From contig CAMDGF010000005.1 in the NCBI GenBank assembly GCA_945897555.1, positions 44,032-108,031 of the forward strand: a stretch of 64,000 bases of DNA. The letters are read 5' to 3'. The first letter of the stretch is position 1, and the number at the start of each line of letters is the position of its first letter. Shown one piece after another: positions 32,778-42,566 of this stretch. A model generated the notes under the pieces. It saw only the letters and a list, made by a program, of their open reading frames with translations, did not search any database and had not been told where the DNA came from. A program made the position numbers and the translations under genes. Source of the stretch: Klebsiella pneumoniae (GTDB lineage: Bacteria > Pseudomonadota > Gammaproteobacteria > Burkholderiales > UBA3065).

Positions 32778-33469
32778 GCCTCGTCGCCATGCTGTTGCTC
32801 GCGGCGGCCCCGCTGTTCGGCGATGGGGGGTTCAGCTACGACGATGTGGTGATCGCCGTGCGCAATGCCAAGGTACGGCAGGTCGCGGACTATCTTGCTC
32901 AGGGCGCAGATGTCGAGACCACCGACGCCGAAGGCAACACCCTGCTGATGCTCGCCGTGCGCGAGAAAGACGCGCGCATGACCGACCTGCTGCTGCGCGC
33001 GCGGGCGCGCGTGAACGTGCGCAACCTGCGCGACGAGACCCCACTCATGCTGGCCGCCTGGAGCCGCTGCGAGCCCTGCGTCGAGATGCTGCTCGAGCGC
33101 GATGCGCTGATCGACAATCCGGCAGCGCCGTGGACGCCGCTGCACTACGCCGCGCATCAGGGCGACGCGCGCATCGTCGCCCGCTTGCTGCAAGCCGGCG
33201 CCAAACCCGACGTGCGCTCAGCCAACGGCACCACACCGCTGATGATGGGGGCCCTGTCCGGCGTGCCAGAGGTCGCCTTGGCGCTGATGAAGGGCGGTGC
33301 CAACCCCAAGCTGCGCAACGTCAACCAGGACCGCGCCGAGGACCTTGCGCTCCGGCGTGGGCATAGCGAATACGCCGCGGTGACCCGGGGCGAGGAAGTG
33401 AGATCGTTGGGGCGGCGGCTGCTGGATGTTCTGAAGCGTCCGACAGGAGCGGCGGACGCTGCGCCCTGA
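32774..33469 (+). CDS. Ankyrin-repeat protein, probably exported
   Basis: A 231-residue protein with a short hydrophobic start (MSLVAMLLLAAAPLFG) that looks like a signal peptide, followed by about five ankyrin repeats. Repeat signatures include EGNTLLMLAVREKD, DETPLMLAAWSRCEP, PWTPLHYAAHQGD and NGTTPLMMGALSG. Ankyrin repeats bind protein partners; the partner is unknown. It overlaps the tatD stop by 4 bases, and an ankyrin gene following tatD is a recurring arrangement in betaproteobacteria. Confidence 0.88.
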   Translation: MSLVAMLLLAAAPLFGDGGFSYDDVVIAVRNAKVRQVADYLAQGADVETTDAEGNTLLMLAVREKDARMTDLLLRARARVNVRNLRDETPLMLAAWSRCEPCVEMLLERDALIDNPAAPWTPLHYAAHQGDARIVARLLQAGAKPDVRSANGTTPLMMGALSGVPEVALALMKGGANPKLRNVNQDRAEDLALRRGHSEYAAVTRGEEVRSLGRRLLDVLKRPTGAADAAP

Positions 33470-33661
33470 CGCGATACGGGATACGACTTTGAGCTGCAGT
33501 CACCCGCATCAAGGATAAAGCGCAACTGGCCCTTCTCCGAGTGGCCGAACGCGCGCGCCGCCGGCGAGTCCTTGAGGGTTACGGCTGGATCCTGTCCATC
33601 GGTGCTCTGCAAGCGCAACAGCATGGCGGCAACTGCAAGACAGCGGACACGCGGATCGCTC

Positions 33662-34747
33662 TTACACTGCCGCCTGAATGATCCCGCCCCCCAGACACAC
33701 CCGGCTCTCGTAGACCACCACGCTCTGCCCCGGCGTCACGGCGAACTGCGGCGCCGCAAAATCAACGGTGAACACGCCATCTCCGAGCCGCGACAGGCTG
33801 CAAGGTGCGTCGGGCTGGCGATAGCGCGTCTTGGCACCGTAGACCCAGTGCAGCTGCGGTGCCTCGCCGGCGATCCAGTGCGCATCCGCCGCCTGCAACC
33901 AATCGGCGTGCAACAAAGGATGGTCATGACCCTGAACCACGGTGAGCGTGTTGGCCGCCATGTCCTTGGCCACCACGAACCAGGGCTCGCCACTGCCACC
34001 ACGCTGCCCACCCACACCGATGCCCTGCCGTTGGCCGATGGTGTAGTAAGGCAAGCCGATGTGCTCGCCGATCATGGTGCCATCCGGTGTGACCATGGGC
34101 CCCGGCGAGCGCGGCAGGTAGCGCTCGAGGAACTCGCGGAACTTGCGCTCGCCAATGAAGCAGATGCCGGTGCTGTCCTTCTTGCCGGCGGTGGCCAGGC
34201 CATGCTCGGCGGCGATGCGGCGCACCTCGGTCTTGCGCAGGTCGGCGAGCGGGAACAGGGTCTTCGAGAGCTGCGCCTGATCGAGCCGGCACAGAAAGTA
34301 GCTCTGGTCCTTGGAGCCGTCCTCGGCCTTGAGCAGCTGGTAGCGGCCATCGACCTGCCGCACGCCGGCGTAGTGGCCGGTGGCGATATGGTCGGCGCCG
34401 AGGTTCAGCGCGTGTTCGAGAAACGCCCGGAACTTGATCTCGCTGTTGCAGAGGATGTCGGGGTTGGGGGTACGTCCAGCGGCATACTCGTCGAGGAAGT
34501 AGCGGAACACGCGCTCGCGGTATTCCTCGACAAAATTCACCGCCTCGATCTCGATGCCGAGTCGGTCGGCCACCGCGGCGGCATCGATGAGGTCCTGGCG
34601 CGAAGAGCAATAGTCCTCGGTGTCGTCGTCGGCCCAGTTCTTCATGAACAGGCCGATGACCTTGTAGCCCTGCTGCTTGAGCAGCAGGGCAGCGACCGAT
34701 GAATCGACGCCGCCGGAGAGTCCGACGACGACAGTCGGCACGCTCAT
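33662..34747 (-). CDS. mnmA: tRNA 2-thiouridylase MnmA
   Basis: Adds sulfur to uridine 34 of Lys, Glu and Gln tRNAs, using ATP and persulfide. The 361-residue product has the PP-loop GLSGGVDSS (residues 9-17), the catalytic cysteine in [12 protein letters not shown] near 101 and the second in [10 protein letters not shown] near 196. The stop codon lies close to the ankyrin gene end, 192 bases of intergenic sequence away, convergent. It is the last gene of rluE-nudJ-mnmA, the same order as E. coli ymfC-ymfB-trmU. Confidence 0.97.
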   Translation of the reverse strand: MSVPTVVVGLSGGVDSSVAALLLKQQGYKVIGLFMKNWADDDTEDYCSSRQDLIDAAAVADRLGIEIEAVNFVEEYRERVFRYFLDEYAAGRTPNPDILCNSEIKFRAFLEHALNLGADHIATGHYAGVRQVDGRYQLLKAEDGSKDQSYFLCRLDQAQLSKTLFPLADLRKTEVRRIAAEHGLATAGKKDSTGICFIGERKFREFLERYLPRSPGPMVTPDGTMIGEHIGLPYYTIGQRQGIGVGGQRGGSGEPWFVVAKDMAANTLTVVQGHDHPLLHADWLQAADAHWIAGEAPQLHWVYGAKTRYRQPDAPCSLSRLGDGVFTVDFAAPQFAVTPGQSVVVYESRVCLGGGIIQAAV

Positions 34748-35232
34748 GCTGCGCCCGACGGGATGCCGGAGGGCAGGTCGCCACCATCCTGCCCGACCCG
34801 GTGCAGCATCGCCAAGGGCATCCGTGCGCCGGCGCGGTGGTCGGCGATGCATCGCGCCACCAGCGGGCTGCGGTGCTGCCCGTGCAGGGTCTCGATCTCT
34901 GCCAGCGTGAACCAGCGCGCATCGATGATCCCGGTGTCCAGCACCGAGCCCGGGATGCGTTCGCCCACCGTGCCGCAAAAAGCGACGCGCAGGAAGGACT
35001 CGCCGGCCGGATGCGTCCAGAGGTAGATGCCGATCAGTGCCTCGGGCGTGAAGAGGCGCCCGGTCTCCTCGCGCACCTCACGGATGACCGCATCGATCAG
35101 TGACTCGTGCGGATCAAGGTGTCCTGCCGGCTGGTTGAACACGACGCGGCCCTCGCTGCGTTCCTCGACGAGGAGGTAGTGGCCATCGTGTTCTACGACA
35201 GCGGCGACGGTGACGTGTGGCATCCAGTTCAT
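34744..35232 (-). CDS. nudJ: Nudix phosphohydrolase NudJ
   Basis: A 162-residue hydrolase with a complete Nudix box from GHLD (residue 37) to [10 protein letters not shown] (residue 60), containing the metal-binding REVREE helix. Its E. coli relative NudJ acts on thiamin pyrophosphate precursors and nucleoside di- and triphosphates; the real substrate here is not known. It overlaps the mnmA start by 4 bases (ATGA), so it is coupled. A downstream in-frame ATG at residue 4 is an alternative start. Confidence 0.92.
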   Translation of the reverse strand: MNWMPHVTVAAVVEHDGHYLLVEERSEGRVVFNQPAGHLDPHESLIDAVIREVREETGRLFTPEALIGIYLWTHPAGESFLRVAFCGTVGERIPGSVLDTGIIDARWFTLAEIETLHGQHRSPLVARCIADHRAGARMPLAMLHRVGQDGGDLPSGIPSGAA

Positions 35233-35309
35233 CGGGGCAGGTGGGGCGGCAGGCGCCCTGGGGCGCAGCGGTGGATGGCAGGAACGCCAAGGGCGCCAAT
35301 GGCCGGATT

Positions 35310-35945
35310 CTACCGCCTGCTGTCGCGCTTTCGCGCCGCGGGTGCTGCGTCGGTGCGGGCAACCGCCCCTTTGCGAACCACCGCCGGCCCGAGTGGCGAC
35401 GGATCGAGTTCGCACCATTCGCCCGGCGCTAGCGTGGCGAGCTGCCAAGGGCCTATCGCCACGCGCAACAGTCGCAAGGTGGGATGGCCGACCGCAGCGG
35501 TCATGCGCCGCACTTGACGATTGCGTCCTTCGCGCAGGGTCAGTTCCAGCCACGTGGTGGGGATCGCGAGTCGCACACGGATCGGCGGGTCGCGTTGCCA
35601 CAACCCATCCGGCTCTTCGACGCGCCGCACGCGGCAGGGCAGGGTGGGGCCATCGTTGAGGGTGATGCCATTGGCCAGCGTCACGATCGTCGTATCGTTC
35701 GGCACACCCTCGACCTGCGCCAGGTAGGTCTTGTCGAGCTTGAAGCGTGGCTCGGCGATGCGCGCCTGCCAGGGGCCGTGGTCGGTGAGCAGCAGCAGGC
35801 CCTCGCTGTCGGTGTCGAGCCGGCCCGCGGGGTAGACCGCGGGCACCGCTATGTAATCAGCGAGCGTCGGCCGGTCGCCGTCGCGGCTGAACTGGCAGAC
35901 CACACCAAACGGCTTGTTGAGCGCGATCAGCCGTGGCACGGGCAT
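35310..35945 (-). CDS. rluE: 23S rRNA pseudouridine synthase RluE-type
   Basis: A RsuA-family pseudouridine synthase of 211 residues. The catalytic aspartate is Asp44 in GRLDTDSEGLLLLT, and REGRNRQVRRM near 146 is the family RNA-binding segment. The family position next to nudJ and mnmA matches E. coli RluE, which modifies U2457 of 23S rRNA. No N-terminal S4 domain is present, as in RluE. The start at MPVPRLIALNKPFG was chosen by family fit; an in-frame ATG 39 bases upstream is possible. The C-terminal tail is Arg- and Ala-rich. Confidence 0.9.
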   Translation of the reverse strand: MPVPRLIALNKPFGVVCQFSRDGDRPTLADYIAVPAVYPAGRLDTDSEGLLLLTDHGPWQARIAEPRFKLDKTYLAQVEGVPNDTTIVTLANGITLNDGPTLPCRVRRVEEPDGLWQRDPPIRVRLAIPTTWLELTLREGRNRQVRRMTAAVGHPTLRLLRVAIGPWQLATLAPGEWCELDPSPLGPAVVRKGAVARTDAAPAARKRDSRR

Positions 35946-36012
35946 CCCGCAGGGGCGTTCCGCTGTGCGCTGGCGCCGGCCCATCGCGGAGCGCTGCGCG
36001 CCTGAACGAGCC

Positions 36013-38304
36013 TCATGCGCAGCTGCGAAGGGCGCTGGCAGCGTCTACCGCATCCACCACCGCGACCGCAGTCATGTTGACGATGCGCCGGACGCTGGTG
36101 GTGTGGGTGAGGATCTGCACCGGTCGCGCTGCACCCAACAGCATCGGCCCTACCGTCACGCCGTGCCCGGCGGTCTCCTTGACCAGTCCGAAGGCGATGT
36201 TGGCGGCGTCGAGGTTGGGCATGACCAACAGGTTGGCATCGTCGTGCAGGGTCGTCTGTGCCATGCGCTTGAGCAGGATGGAGCGGGTGAGGGCGGCATC
36301 GGCATGCATCTCGCCATCCACCTCGAGATCGGGTGCCAGCACGCGCAGGCGCACGCGCACTTCGCGCATCTTGAGCGCGGAGGGGTGCTGCGACTGGCCG
36401 AAGTTGGAGTGCGAAAGCAGGGCCACGCGTGGCTTGAGCGCAAAACGCGACACCTGCCGGGCCGCCGCGAGCGTGATCTCGACCAGCTCGTCGACGCCGG
36501 GATCGTGGTTGATGTACGTGTCGGTGATGAACAAGGTTCGATCTGCCAATGTCAGCACGTTCATGGCTGCGAACAATCGCGCACCGGGCGCCAGCCCGAT
36601 GGCGCGCTCCACCTGCAACAGGTGCTTGTGGTAGTCGCCGTAAGTCCCGCAGACCATCGCGTCGGCACCATGATTGGCAAGCCGTATGGCAGCGATCAGC
36701 GTGGTGTTCTTGCGCAGGTGCTGGCGCGCCTCGTCCTCGGTCACCCCGCGGCGCAGGACGCGAGCCAGGTAGGCCTCGAGGTCACGGTCGTGGTCGGGAT
36801 TGTCGAGCGGCTCCACCACCTCGAAATCGCCCGGCTGCAGGCGCAGGCCGAGGCGGCTGATGGCACTGCCGATGACCTCGCGCCGGCCCAGCAGCAGCGG
36901 GCGTGCCAGGCCCTCATCGACGACGATCTGCGCCGCCTGCAGCACGCGCTCGTCCTCACCCTCGGCATAGAGCACGCGGCGGGGGTTGCGTCGCGCCTTG
37001 GCGAATACCGGCCGCATCACCGAGCCGGTCTGGTAGACCATGCGTCGCAGGCCCTCGCGGTAGGCATCGATGTCCGGGATGGCGCGGGTGGCCACGCCGC
37101 TGTCGATCGCCGCCTGTGCCACCGCCGGCGCGATGGCGCCCAGCAGACGTGGGTCGAAGGGGCGGGGGATGAGGTATTCCGGCCCAAAGCGCAGACCGGT
37201 GGCGCCGTAGGCCGCGGCCACCTCCGACGGGATCTCGGCCCGCGCAAGGTCGGCGAGCGCATTCACGCAGGCCAGTTTCATCGCCTCGTTGATGGTGGTC
37301 GCCCCAGCATCCAGCGCGCCGCGAAAGATGAAGGGAAAGCACAACACGTTGTTGATCTGGTTGGGGTAGTCGCTACGCCCAGTGCCGATGATGGCGTCCC
37401 CGCGGACCTTGCGGACCTCCTCCGGCATGATCTCGGGTGTGGGGTTGGCCATGGCAAAGATGACCGGATGCGGCGCCATGCGCTCGACCATCTCGGGCTC
37501 GAGCACACCGCCGGCCGACAGCCCCAGGAACAGATCGGCGCCATCCATGATCTCGCCGAGCGTACGCGCAGGCGTCGGCTGGGCATACCGCGCCTTGATC
37601 GGGTCCATCAGCTCGGTACGCCCCTCCCAGACCACACCAGCGGCGTCGGCCACCCAGATGTGCTCGCGCGGCAGGCCCAAGCGCACCAAGAGATCGAGGC
37701 AGGCGAGTGCGGCGGCACCGGCGCCGCAACAGACCAGTTTGACGTTTTCGATGCGCTTGTCGACGCAATGCAGGGCGTTGAGGAAACCCGCCGCGGCAAC
37801 GATGGCGGTGCCATGCTGATCGTCGTGAAAGACCGGGATGCGCATGCGTTCCCGCAATTGCGCCTCCACATAGAAGCACTCCGGCGACTTGATGTCCTCA
37901 AGGTTGATGCCGCCAAAGGTCGGCTCCAGCGCAGCGATGATGCGCACCAGCTGGTCAGGATCGTTCTCGGCGATCTCCAGATCGAAGACGTCGATGCCGG
38001 CGAACTTCTTGAACAGGCATCCTTTGCCCTCCATCACCGGCTTGCCGGCCAGCGGCCCGATATTGCCGAGCCCGAGCACCGCGGTGCCATTGGTGACCAC
38101 CGCGATGAGGTTGGCGCGTGAGGTCAGGCGCGATGCCTCTGCGGGGTCCTCAGCGATCGCCAGACAGGCCTCGGCTACGCCGGGCGAATAGGCCAAGGCG
38201 AGGTCGCGCTGGTTGTCGAGCGACTTGGTCGGGACGACAGAGATCTTCCCGGCGACCGGGAGCGCGTGATACTCCAGTGCGGCATCGCGCAGCTTCTCGC
38301 TCAT
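36013..38304 (-). CDS. maeB: NADP-dependent malic enzyme, MaeB type
   Basis: Converts malate to pyruvate with NADP, giving NADPH and linking the TCA cycle to gluconeogenesis. At 763 residues it is the long bacterial form: an N-terminal malic-enzyme core ([17 protein letters not shown] near residue 40, then the NAD(P)-binding [17 protein letters not shown]) followed by a C-terminal phosphotransacetylase-like domain from about residue 430 ([17 protein letters not shown]), which is usually regulatory and responds to acetyl-CoA. Together with aceA it suggests growth on acetate or fatty acids. The gene sits between rluE and a glutamate-synthase-like gene, which follows 4 bases away on the same strand. 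Confidence 0.95.
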   Translation of the reverse strand: MSEKLRDAALEYHALPVAGKISVVPTKSLDNQRDLALAYSPGVAEACLAIAEDPAEASRLTSRANLIAVVTNGTAVLGLGNIGPLAGKPVMEGKGCLFKKFAGIDVFDLEIAENDPDQLVRIIAALEPTFGGINLEDIKSPECFYVEAQLRERMRIPVFHDDQHGTAIVAAAGFLNALHCVDKRIENVKLVCCGAGAAALACLDLLVRLGLPREHIWVADAAGVVWEGRTELMDPIKARYAQPTPARTLGEIMDGADLFLGLSAGGVLEPEMVERMAPHPVIFAMANPTPEIMPEEVRKVRGDAIIGTGRSDYPNQINNVLCFPFIFRGALDAGATTINEAMKLACVNALADLARAEIPSEVAAAYGATGLRFGPEYLIPRPFDPRLLGAIAPAVAQAAIDSGVATRAIPDIDAYREGLRRMVYQTGSVMRPVFAKARRNPRRVLYAEGEDERVLQAAQIVVDEGLARPLLLGRREVIGSAISRLGLRLQPGDFEVVEPLDNPDHDRDLEAYLARVLRRGVTEDEARQHLRKNTTLIAAIRLANHGADAMVCGTYGDYHKHLLQVERAIGLAPGARLFAAMNVLTLADRTLFITDTYINHDPGVDELVEITLAAARQVSRFALKPRVALLSHSNFGQSQHPSALKMREVRVRLRVLAPDLEVDGEMHADAALTRSILLKRMAQTTLHDDANLLVMPNLDAANIAFGLVKETAGHGVTVGPMLLGAARPVQILTHTTSVRRIVNMTAVAVVDAVDAASALRSCA

Positions 38305-38308
38305 CTCT

Positions 38309-40039
38309 TCACTCTACTGCGGCAAGCGGTCTCTCGCGCATCCCGGTCGCGCCCGCGGCAGCACCGTCCGGCATGCGCGGTGGGGCAGCTGCCAGCGTCG
38401 CGTCGTAGCCGAAGCGGTCGGTGCGTGCAGCCTCCCAGAACACGGTGAAGGCCTTCGGCGCATCCATCGGCATCCGCGCTCCCGCGAGCAGACAATCGGC
38501 CGCCACGCTTGGCAATATCGAGGACATGGGTGCGGATCGCCCACGCGACACACGCACCATCACGTGGTCGGCGGTGAGGGCCTGCGGGTGGTGCAGCCCG
38601 GCGGCCGACAGCAACTCGGCGAGGGCCTCCAGCGTATGGCGGTGGAAGTTCCAGACCCTCTGAGCCTTGTCGGGCACCACCAGCGCGCGCTGACGCAGTG
38701 CATCCTGCGTCGCCACTCCGGTGGGGCAGCGGTCGGTGTGGCAGGTGCGCGACTGGATACAGCCAAGCGCGAACATGAAGCCGCGCGCCGAGTTGCACCA
38801 ATCGGCGCCGATCGCACGCATCAAGGCGATGTCGAAGGCGGAGATGACCTTGCCGGAGGCGCCGACGCGGATTCGATCGCGCCAGCCGATGCCGACCAGC
38901 GTGTTGTGCACCAGCCGCAGTCCGTCACGCAAAGGCATGCCGATGTGGTCGCTGAACTCGGCCGGCGCGGCCCCAGTGCCGCCCTCCGAACCATCGACCA
39001 CGATGAAATCGGGCCCATGCCCGGTGTCGCGGATGGCTTTGGCGATACCGAACCACTCCCACGGATGGCCGATACACAACTTGATGCCCACCGGTTTGCC
39101 GCCAGAGCGTTCGCGCAGCATGCGGATGAAGCTGATCAGCGTGAGCGGCGAATCGAAGGCGCTGTGAGCAGCCGGCGAGATGCAATCCTTTCCCATAGGG
39201 ATGCCCCGCGCGGCAGCGATCTCGGCACTGACCTTGGCCCCCGGCAGCATGCCGCCATGGCCCGGCTTGGCGCCCTGCGAGAGCTTGATCTCGATCATCT
39301 TGACCTGCGGGTCGGCGGCGTTGGCGGCAAAGGCCTCCGGGTCGAAGCGGCCTTCGCCATCGCGGCAGCCAAAGTACCCGGAGGCGATCTGCCAGATCAG
39401 GTCGCCTCCGTGCCGACGGTGGTGAACCGAGATCGAACCCTCGCCGGTGTCATGGGCAAAGCCACCGAGTCGAGCGCCGCGGTTCAGCGCCTGGATCGCG
39501 TTGCCAGACAATGACCCGAAGCTCATCGCCGAGACATTGAGCACCGAGCAGTCGTAGGGTTGGGTGCAGTCAGGTCCGCCTACGCGGACGCGGAAGGTGC
39601 TCGGATCCGCTGCAACCGGCTGCGCCGAATGGGTGAGCCATTCGACATCGGTGCGGTACAGGTCGACCAATGTGCCGAAGGGTCGCTTGTCATTCTGTGA
39701 CTTGGCCCTCTGGTAGACCATGGCGCGCTGGATCCGGCTGAAAGGCAGGGCGTCGGTATCGGACTCGAGAAAGTATTGTCGGATCTCGGGGCGAAAGTTC
39801 TCCAACACAAAGCGGATCCAGCCGCTCACCGGGTAGTTGCGCAGCAACGCGTGCCGGGTCTGCTGCAAGTCGCGGATGCCTTGTACGAACAGCAAGGCAA
39901 ACACCAGTGCGACAGCCAGCAAAACACCGCCGCCGCCGTCATGCCAGGCGAGCCCCGCAGCGAGCGACGCCACGCCACACAGCAACCACGGCAGGAAGCG
40001 CGACACCCCACCGCCCAACGAGACCGAAGCATCTGCCAT
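38309..40039 (-). CDS. Membrane-anchored FMN-binding glutamate synthase-like protein
   Basis: A 576-residue protein with two N-terminal membrane segments (about residues 14-52: WLLCGVASLAAGLAWH and VLLAVALVFALLFVQG) and a GltB-like central TIM barrel. SFGSLSGNAIQALNRGA and EIKLSQGAKPGHGGMLPG match the FMN and oxoglutarate-binding domain of glutamate synthase, and the cysteine cluster CIQSRTCHTDRCPTG near residue 420 is its iron-sulfur site. It lacks the amidotransferase domain and the GXGXG domain, so it is unlikely to be a full glutamate synthase. Family members are often labelled FMN-binding glutamate synthase family and have no proven reaction. Its stop lies 4 bases before the maeB start. 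Confidence 0.9.
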   Translation of the reverse strand: MADASVSLGGGVSRFLPWLLCGVASLAAGLAWHDGGGGVLLAVALVFALLFVQGIRDLQQTRHALLRNYPVSGWIRFVLENFRPEIRQYFLESDTDALPFSRIQRAMVYQRAKSQNDKRPFGTLVDLYRTDVEWLTHSAQPVAADPSTFRVRVGGPDCTQPYDCSVLNVSAMSFGSLSGNAIQALNRGARLGGFAHDTGEGSISVHHRRHGGDLIWQIASGYFGCRDGEGRFDPEAFAANAADPQVKMIEIKLSQGAKPGHGGMLPGAKVSAEIAAARGIPMGKDCISPAAHSAFDSPLTLISFIRMLRERSGGKPVGIKLCIGHPWEWFGIAKAIRDTGHGPDFIVVDGSEGGTGAAPAEFSDHIGMPLRDGLRLVHNTLVGIGWRDRIRVGASGKVISAFDIALMRAIGADWCNSARGFMFALGCIQSRTCHTDRCPTGVATQDALRQRALVVPDKAQRVWNFHRHTLEALAELLSAAGLHHPQALTADHVMVRVSRGRSAPMSSILPSVAADCLLAGARMPMDAPKAFTVFWEAARTDRFGYDATLAAAPPRMPDGAAAGATGMRERPLAAVE

Positions 40040-40160
40040 GCCGCCTCCATGCGCCCCGAGTCCGGCGCCGATCAGCGCGAGACTCGAAATGATCTAAAAC
40101 AGGATCATCGTAACCTTCCTTGCCAGTAGTTTCACGCGACGTTGCGAGGCGACGCGCAAA

Positions 40161-40190
40161 CGAAAAGGGAGCCCGAAGGCTCCCTTTTCG
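40161..40190 (-). terminator. Intrinsic terminator after aceA
   Basis: A perfect 13-bp stem: CGAAAAGGGAGCC (40161-40173) pairs with GGCTCCCTTTTCG (40178-40190) across CGAA. On the minus strand the loop is a stable UUCG tetraloop. The stem end CCCTTTTCG is followed by TTTGCG. It sits 40 bases after the aceA stop, at the right place to end the rraA-aceA transcript. Confidence 0.85.
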
Positions 40191-40230
40191 CGCACTCCAC
40201 AAGGGCTACATCACAAGACGCCGCCCGGTT

Positions 40231-41541
40231 TTAGTGGAACTGCTCCTCTTCGGTCGAACCGGTGAGTGCCTTCACCGAACTCGAGCCACCCTGGATCACC
40301 GTGGTGACGTCGTCGAAGTAGCCAGCACCGACTTCCTGCTGGTGCGAGACGAAGGTGTAACCCTTATCGCGGGCCGCGAATTCGGGCTCCTGCACCATTT
40401 CGGTGTAGTGCTTCATGCCTTCGCCACGAGCGTAGGCGTGGGCGAACTGGAAAGTGTTGTACCAGTTGATGTGGATGCCGGCCAGCGTGATGAACTGGTA
40501 CTTGTAGCCCAGCGCCGAGAGTTCGTCCTGGAACGAGGCGATCTGCGCGTCGTTGAGGTTCTTCTTCCAGTTGAACGACGGCGAGCAGTTGTACGAGAGC
40601 AGCTTGCCCGGGCAGGCGGCGTGCACAGCCTGAGCGAACTCGCGGGCGAAGCCGATATCGGGCACGCCGGTCTCGCACCACACCAGGTCAGCGTAGGGGG
40701 CGTAGGCGACACCGCGGCTGATGGCCTGCTCAAGGCCGTTCTTGACGCGGTAGAACCCTTCCTGGGTGCGCTCGCCGGTCAGGAACGGCTTGTCGTTGTC
40801 GTCGTAGTCCGAGGTCAGCAGGTTCGAGGCTTCGGCATCGGTACGGGCGAGGATGAGGGTCGGGACACCCATGGTGTCGGCGGCCAGACGCGCGGCGATC
40901 AGCTTCTCGCAGGCTTCGCGGGTCGGGACCAGCACCTTGCCACCCATGTGACCGCACTTCTTCACGGCAGCCAGCTGGTCTTCGAAGTGAACACCCGATG
41001 CGCCATTGGCGATCATGTTCTTCATCAGTTCGAAGGCGTTCAGCACGCCGCCGAAGCCGGCTTCGGCATCGGCCACGATCGGCAGGAAGTAATCGATGTA
41101 CTCCTTGTCGCCCGGGTTGATGTTGCGCGACCACTGGATCTCGTCGGCACGCTTGAAGGTGTTGTTGATGCGACGGACCATGGTCGGCACCGAGTCATAG
41201 GCGTACAGCGACTGGTCGGGGTACATGGTCTCGGAGGTGTTGCCGTCGGCGGCGACCTGCCAGCCCGACAGATACACGGCTTCGACGCCCGCCTTGGCCT
41301 GTTGCATGGCCTGACCCGCGGTGATGGCACCGAAGGCGTTGACATAGCCCTTCTTGGCGCCGCCGTTCACCAGGTTCCAGAGCTTCTCGGCGCCGCGCTT
41401 GGCGTAGGTGTACTCGGGCTGCACGCTGCCGCGCAGACGCACCACGTCTGCAGCGCTGTAGCCACGCTTGACCAGCTTCCAGCGGGGGTTGGTGGCCCAA
41501 TCCTGCTCGAGAGCTGCGATTTGTTGTTCACGGGTCGACAT
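40231..41541 (-). CDS. aceA: Isocitrate lyase
   Basis: Splits isocitrate into glyoxylate and succinate, the first glyoxylate-shunt step. The 436-residue product has the catalytic signature KKCGHMGGK near residue 191 (active cysteine about 193) and the family motif SPSFNWKKNL. A good AGGAG site precedes the ATG. malate synthase is not in this window. rraA ends 68 bases upstream on the same strand, and one promoter with an operator-like palindrome lies before rraA. Confidence 0.97.
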   Translation of the reverse strand: MSTREQQIAALEQDWATNPRWKLVKRGYSAADVVRLRGSVQPEYTYAKRGAEKLWNLVNGGAKKGYVNAFGAITAGQAMQQAKAGVEAVYLSGWQVAADGNTSETMYPDQSLYAYDSVPTMVRRINNTFKRADEIQWSRNINPGDKEYIDYFLPIVADAEAGFGGVLNAFELMKNMIANGASGVHFEDQLAAVKKCGHMGGKVLVPTREACEKLIAARLAADTMGVPTLILARTDAEASNLLTSDYDDNDKPFLTGERTQEGFYRVKNGLEQAISRGVAYAPYADLVWCETGVPDIGFAREFAQAVHAACPGKLLSYNCSPSFNWKKNLNDAQIASFQDELSALGYKYQFITLAGIHINWYNTFQFAHAYARGEGMKHYTEMVQEPEFAARDKGYTFVSHQQEVGAGYFDDVTTVIQGGSSSVKALTGSTEEEQFH

Positions 41542-41609
41542 GGGTCGGTCTCCTGTTGCGATGCGGGGTTGAAAAGAAACGAGCTTGCTGACCGGCTGCG
41601 GCTTCGGCG

Positions 41610-42092
41610 TCAGTGCAGAGGCTCATCAGCAACGATCACGCCGTCGTCGTCGGCGTACAGCCAGACCCCCGGGCGGATGGTCTGACCGGCAAAGGTCACG
41701 GCGATGCCGACATCGCCCGCGCCCCTCTTGATGCTCTTGCTGGGATGCGTGCCCAGCGCCATGACGCCCACAGGCATCTCGCTGATCGGACCACTGTCGC
41801 GGATGGCGCCGTAGACCACGATGCCAGCCCACCCGTTGTCGATCGCCATCTGTGCCAGCAGGTCGCCAAGCAGGGCACAACGCATGGAGCCCCCGCCGTC
41901 CACCACCAGTACGCGCCCCTCGCCGGGTGTGGCCAGTTGCGCCTTGACCAGCACGTTGTCCTCGAACACCTTGACCGTCTGCACCGCTCCATGGAACTGG
42001 GCCTTGCCGCCAAAGTGGGCGAGCATCGGCTCAAGGACGGCGACCTTGCCAGCGTGGGCGTCGCAGAGGTCGGCAGTGGCGAAGTGCGTCAT
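41610..42092 (-). CDS. rraA: RraA-like protein (RNase E regulator or oxaloacetate/HMG aldolase family)
   Basis: A 160-residue protein with the RraA fold. GAIRDSGPI near residue 98 has the G-x3-R-D metal and substrate motif, and GDVGIAVTFAGQTIRPGVW the conserved core. Members either inhibit RNase E or act as 4-hydroxy-4-methyl-2-oxoglutarate aldolase/oxaloacetate decarboxylase; sequence alone does not decide. The link to aceA and the common control region make a role in C4/C2 acid metabolism plausible. The ATG was chosen to give the family start MTHFATADLCDAH; an earlier in-frame codon at 42131 is less likely. Confidence 0.85.
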   Translation of the reverse strand: MTHFATADLCDAHAGKVAVLEPMLAHFGGKAQFHGAVQTVKVFEDNVLVKAQLATPGEGRVLVVDGGGSMRCALLGDLLAQMAIDNGWAGIVVYGAIRDSGPISEMPVGVMALGTHPSKSIKRGAGDVGIAVTFAGQTIRPGVWLYADDDGVIVADEPLH

Positions 42093-42154
42093 ATTGGGTT
42101 CCCCAAGGAGCTCGCTGGATGTTGCAGCCAAAGCCCAGCCCCAGCAATCACTCT

Positions 42155-42184
42155 ATTTTATGTCTTATATAAGACTATCGACAA
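42155..42184 (-). promoter_or_regulatory. Promoter of rraA-aceA overlapping a 14-bp palindromic operator
   Basis: On the minus strand TTGTCG (42179-42184) is separated by 18 bases from TAAAAT (42155-42160), a near-consensus -10 box. Within the spacer lies the perfect palindrome GTCTTATATAAGAC (42162-42175). A dimeric repressor, plausibly GntR-like by the AT-rich symmetric shape, could block RNA polymerase here. Predicted transcription starts near 42148, about 55 bases before rraA. Confidence 0.6.
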
Positions 42185-42189
42185 GGCAT

Positions 42190-42213
42190 AAAAAACCCCG
42201 GCCGAAGCCGGGG
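42190..42213 (-). terminator. Intrinsic terminator after cspA
   Basis: A 7-bp GC stem, CCCCGGC (42196-42202) with GCCGGGG (42207-42213), around a UUCG loop on the minus strand, followed directly by a run of six T. It is a textbook Rho-independent terminator 22 bases after the cspA stop, and its T-run is just upstream of the next promoter's -35 box. Confidence 0.92.
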
Positions 42214-42235
42214 CTTTTAGCCATTCCGACGCGGC

Positions 42236-42439
42236 TCAAGCAGCCTTGATCTTCGAGGCCTGCTTGCCCTTGGGGCCCTGGATGATCTCGAACTGGACCT
42301 TTTGCCCTTCCTTCAGGCTCTTGAATCCAGCCATGTCGATGGCCGAGAAATGGGCGAACAGGTCTTCACCGCCCTCATCGGGGGTGATGAAGCCAAAACC
42401 CTTGGCGTCGTTGAACCACTTGACGGTACCGGTTGCCAT
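42236..42439 (-). CDS. cspA: Cold-shock protein (CspA family)
   Basis: A 67-residue OB-fold RNA chaperone. [18 protein letters not shown] carries RNP1, and DLFAHFSAI carries RNP2, with aromatic residues that bind single-stranded nucleic acid. AAGGAG lies 7 bases before the ATG. The gene has its own terminator and a long untranslated leader of about 120 bases, typical of cold-shock genes whose leader folds differently at low temperature. Confidence 0.97.
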   Translation of the reverse strand: MATGTVKWFNDAKGFGFITPDEGGEDLFAHFSAIDMAGFKSLKEGQKVQFEIIQGPKGKQASKIKAA

Positions 42440-42566
42440 ACAAAACTCCTTCCTGCGCTTTTATTGATGATGGTCTTGACGACCTGTCTGCTTGGCGACC
42501 AACCGACCTCAGACATCGCACTGGCAGAGCGCAGGGATAAAGCGGGTGCTGACGACAAGCGCAGCC

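Noticed and set aside
33470..33661. Possible tRNA-like segment with GTGGCCGAA
   Set aside because: No matching acceptor stem or T-loop sequence could be drawn.
35914..38121. A 735-codon plus-strand open frame opposite maeB
   Set aside because: Antisense shadow of maeB with no recognisable domain or ribosome site.
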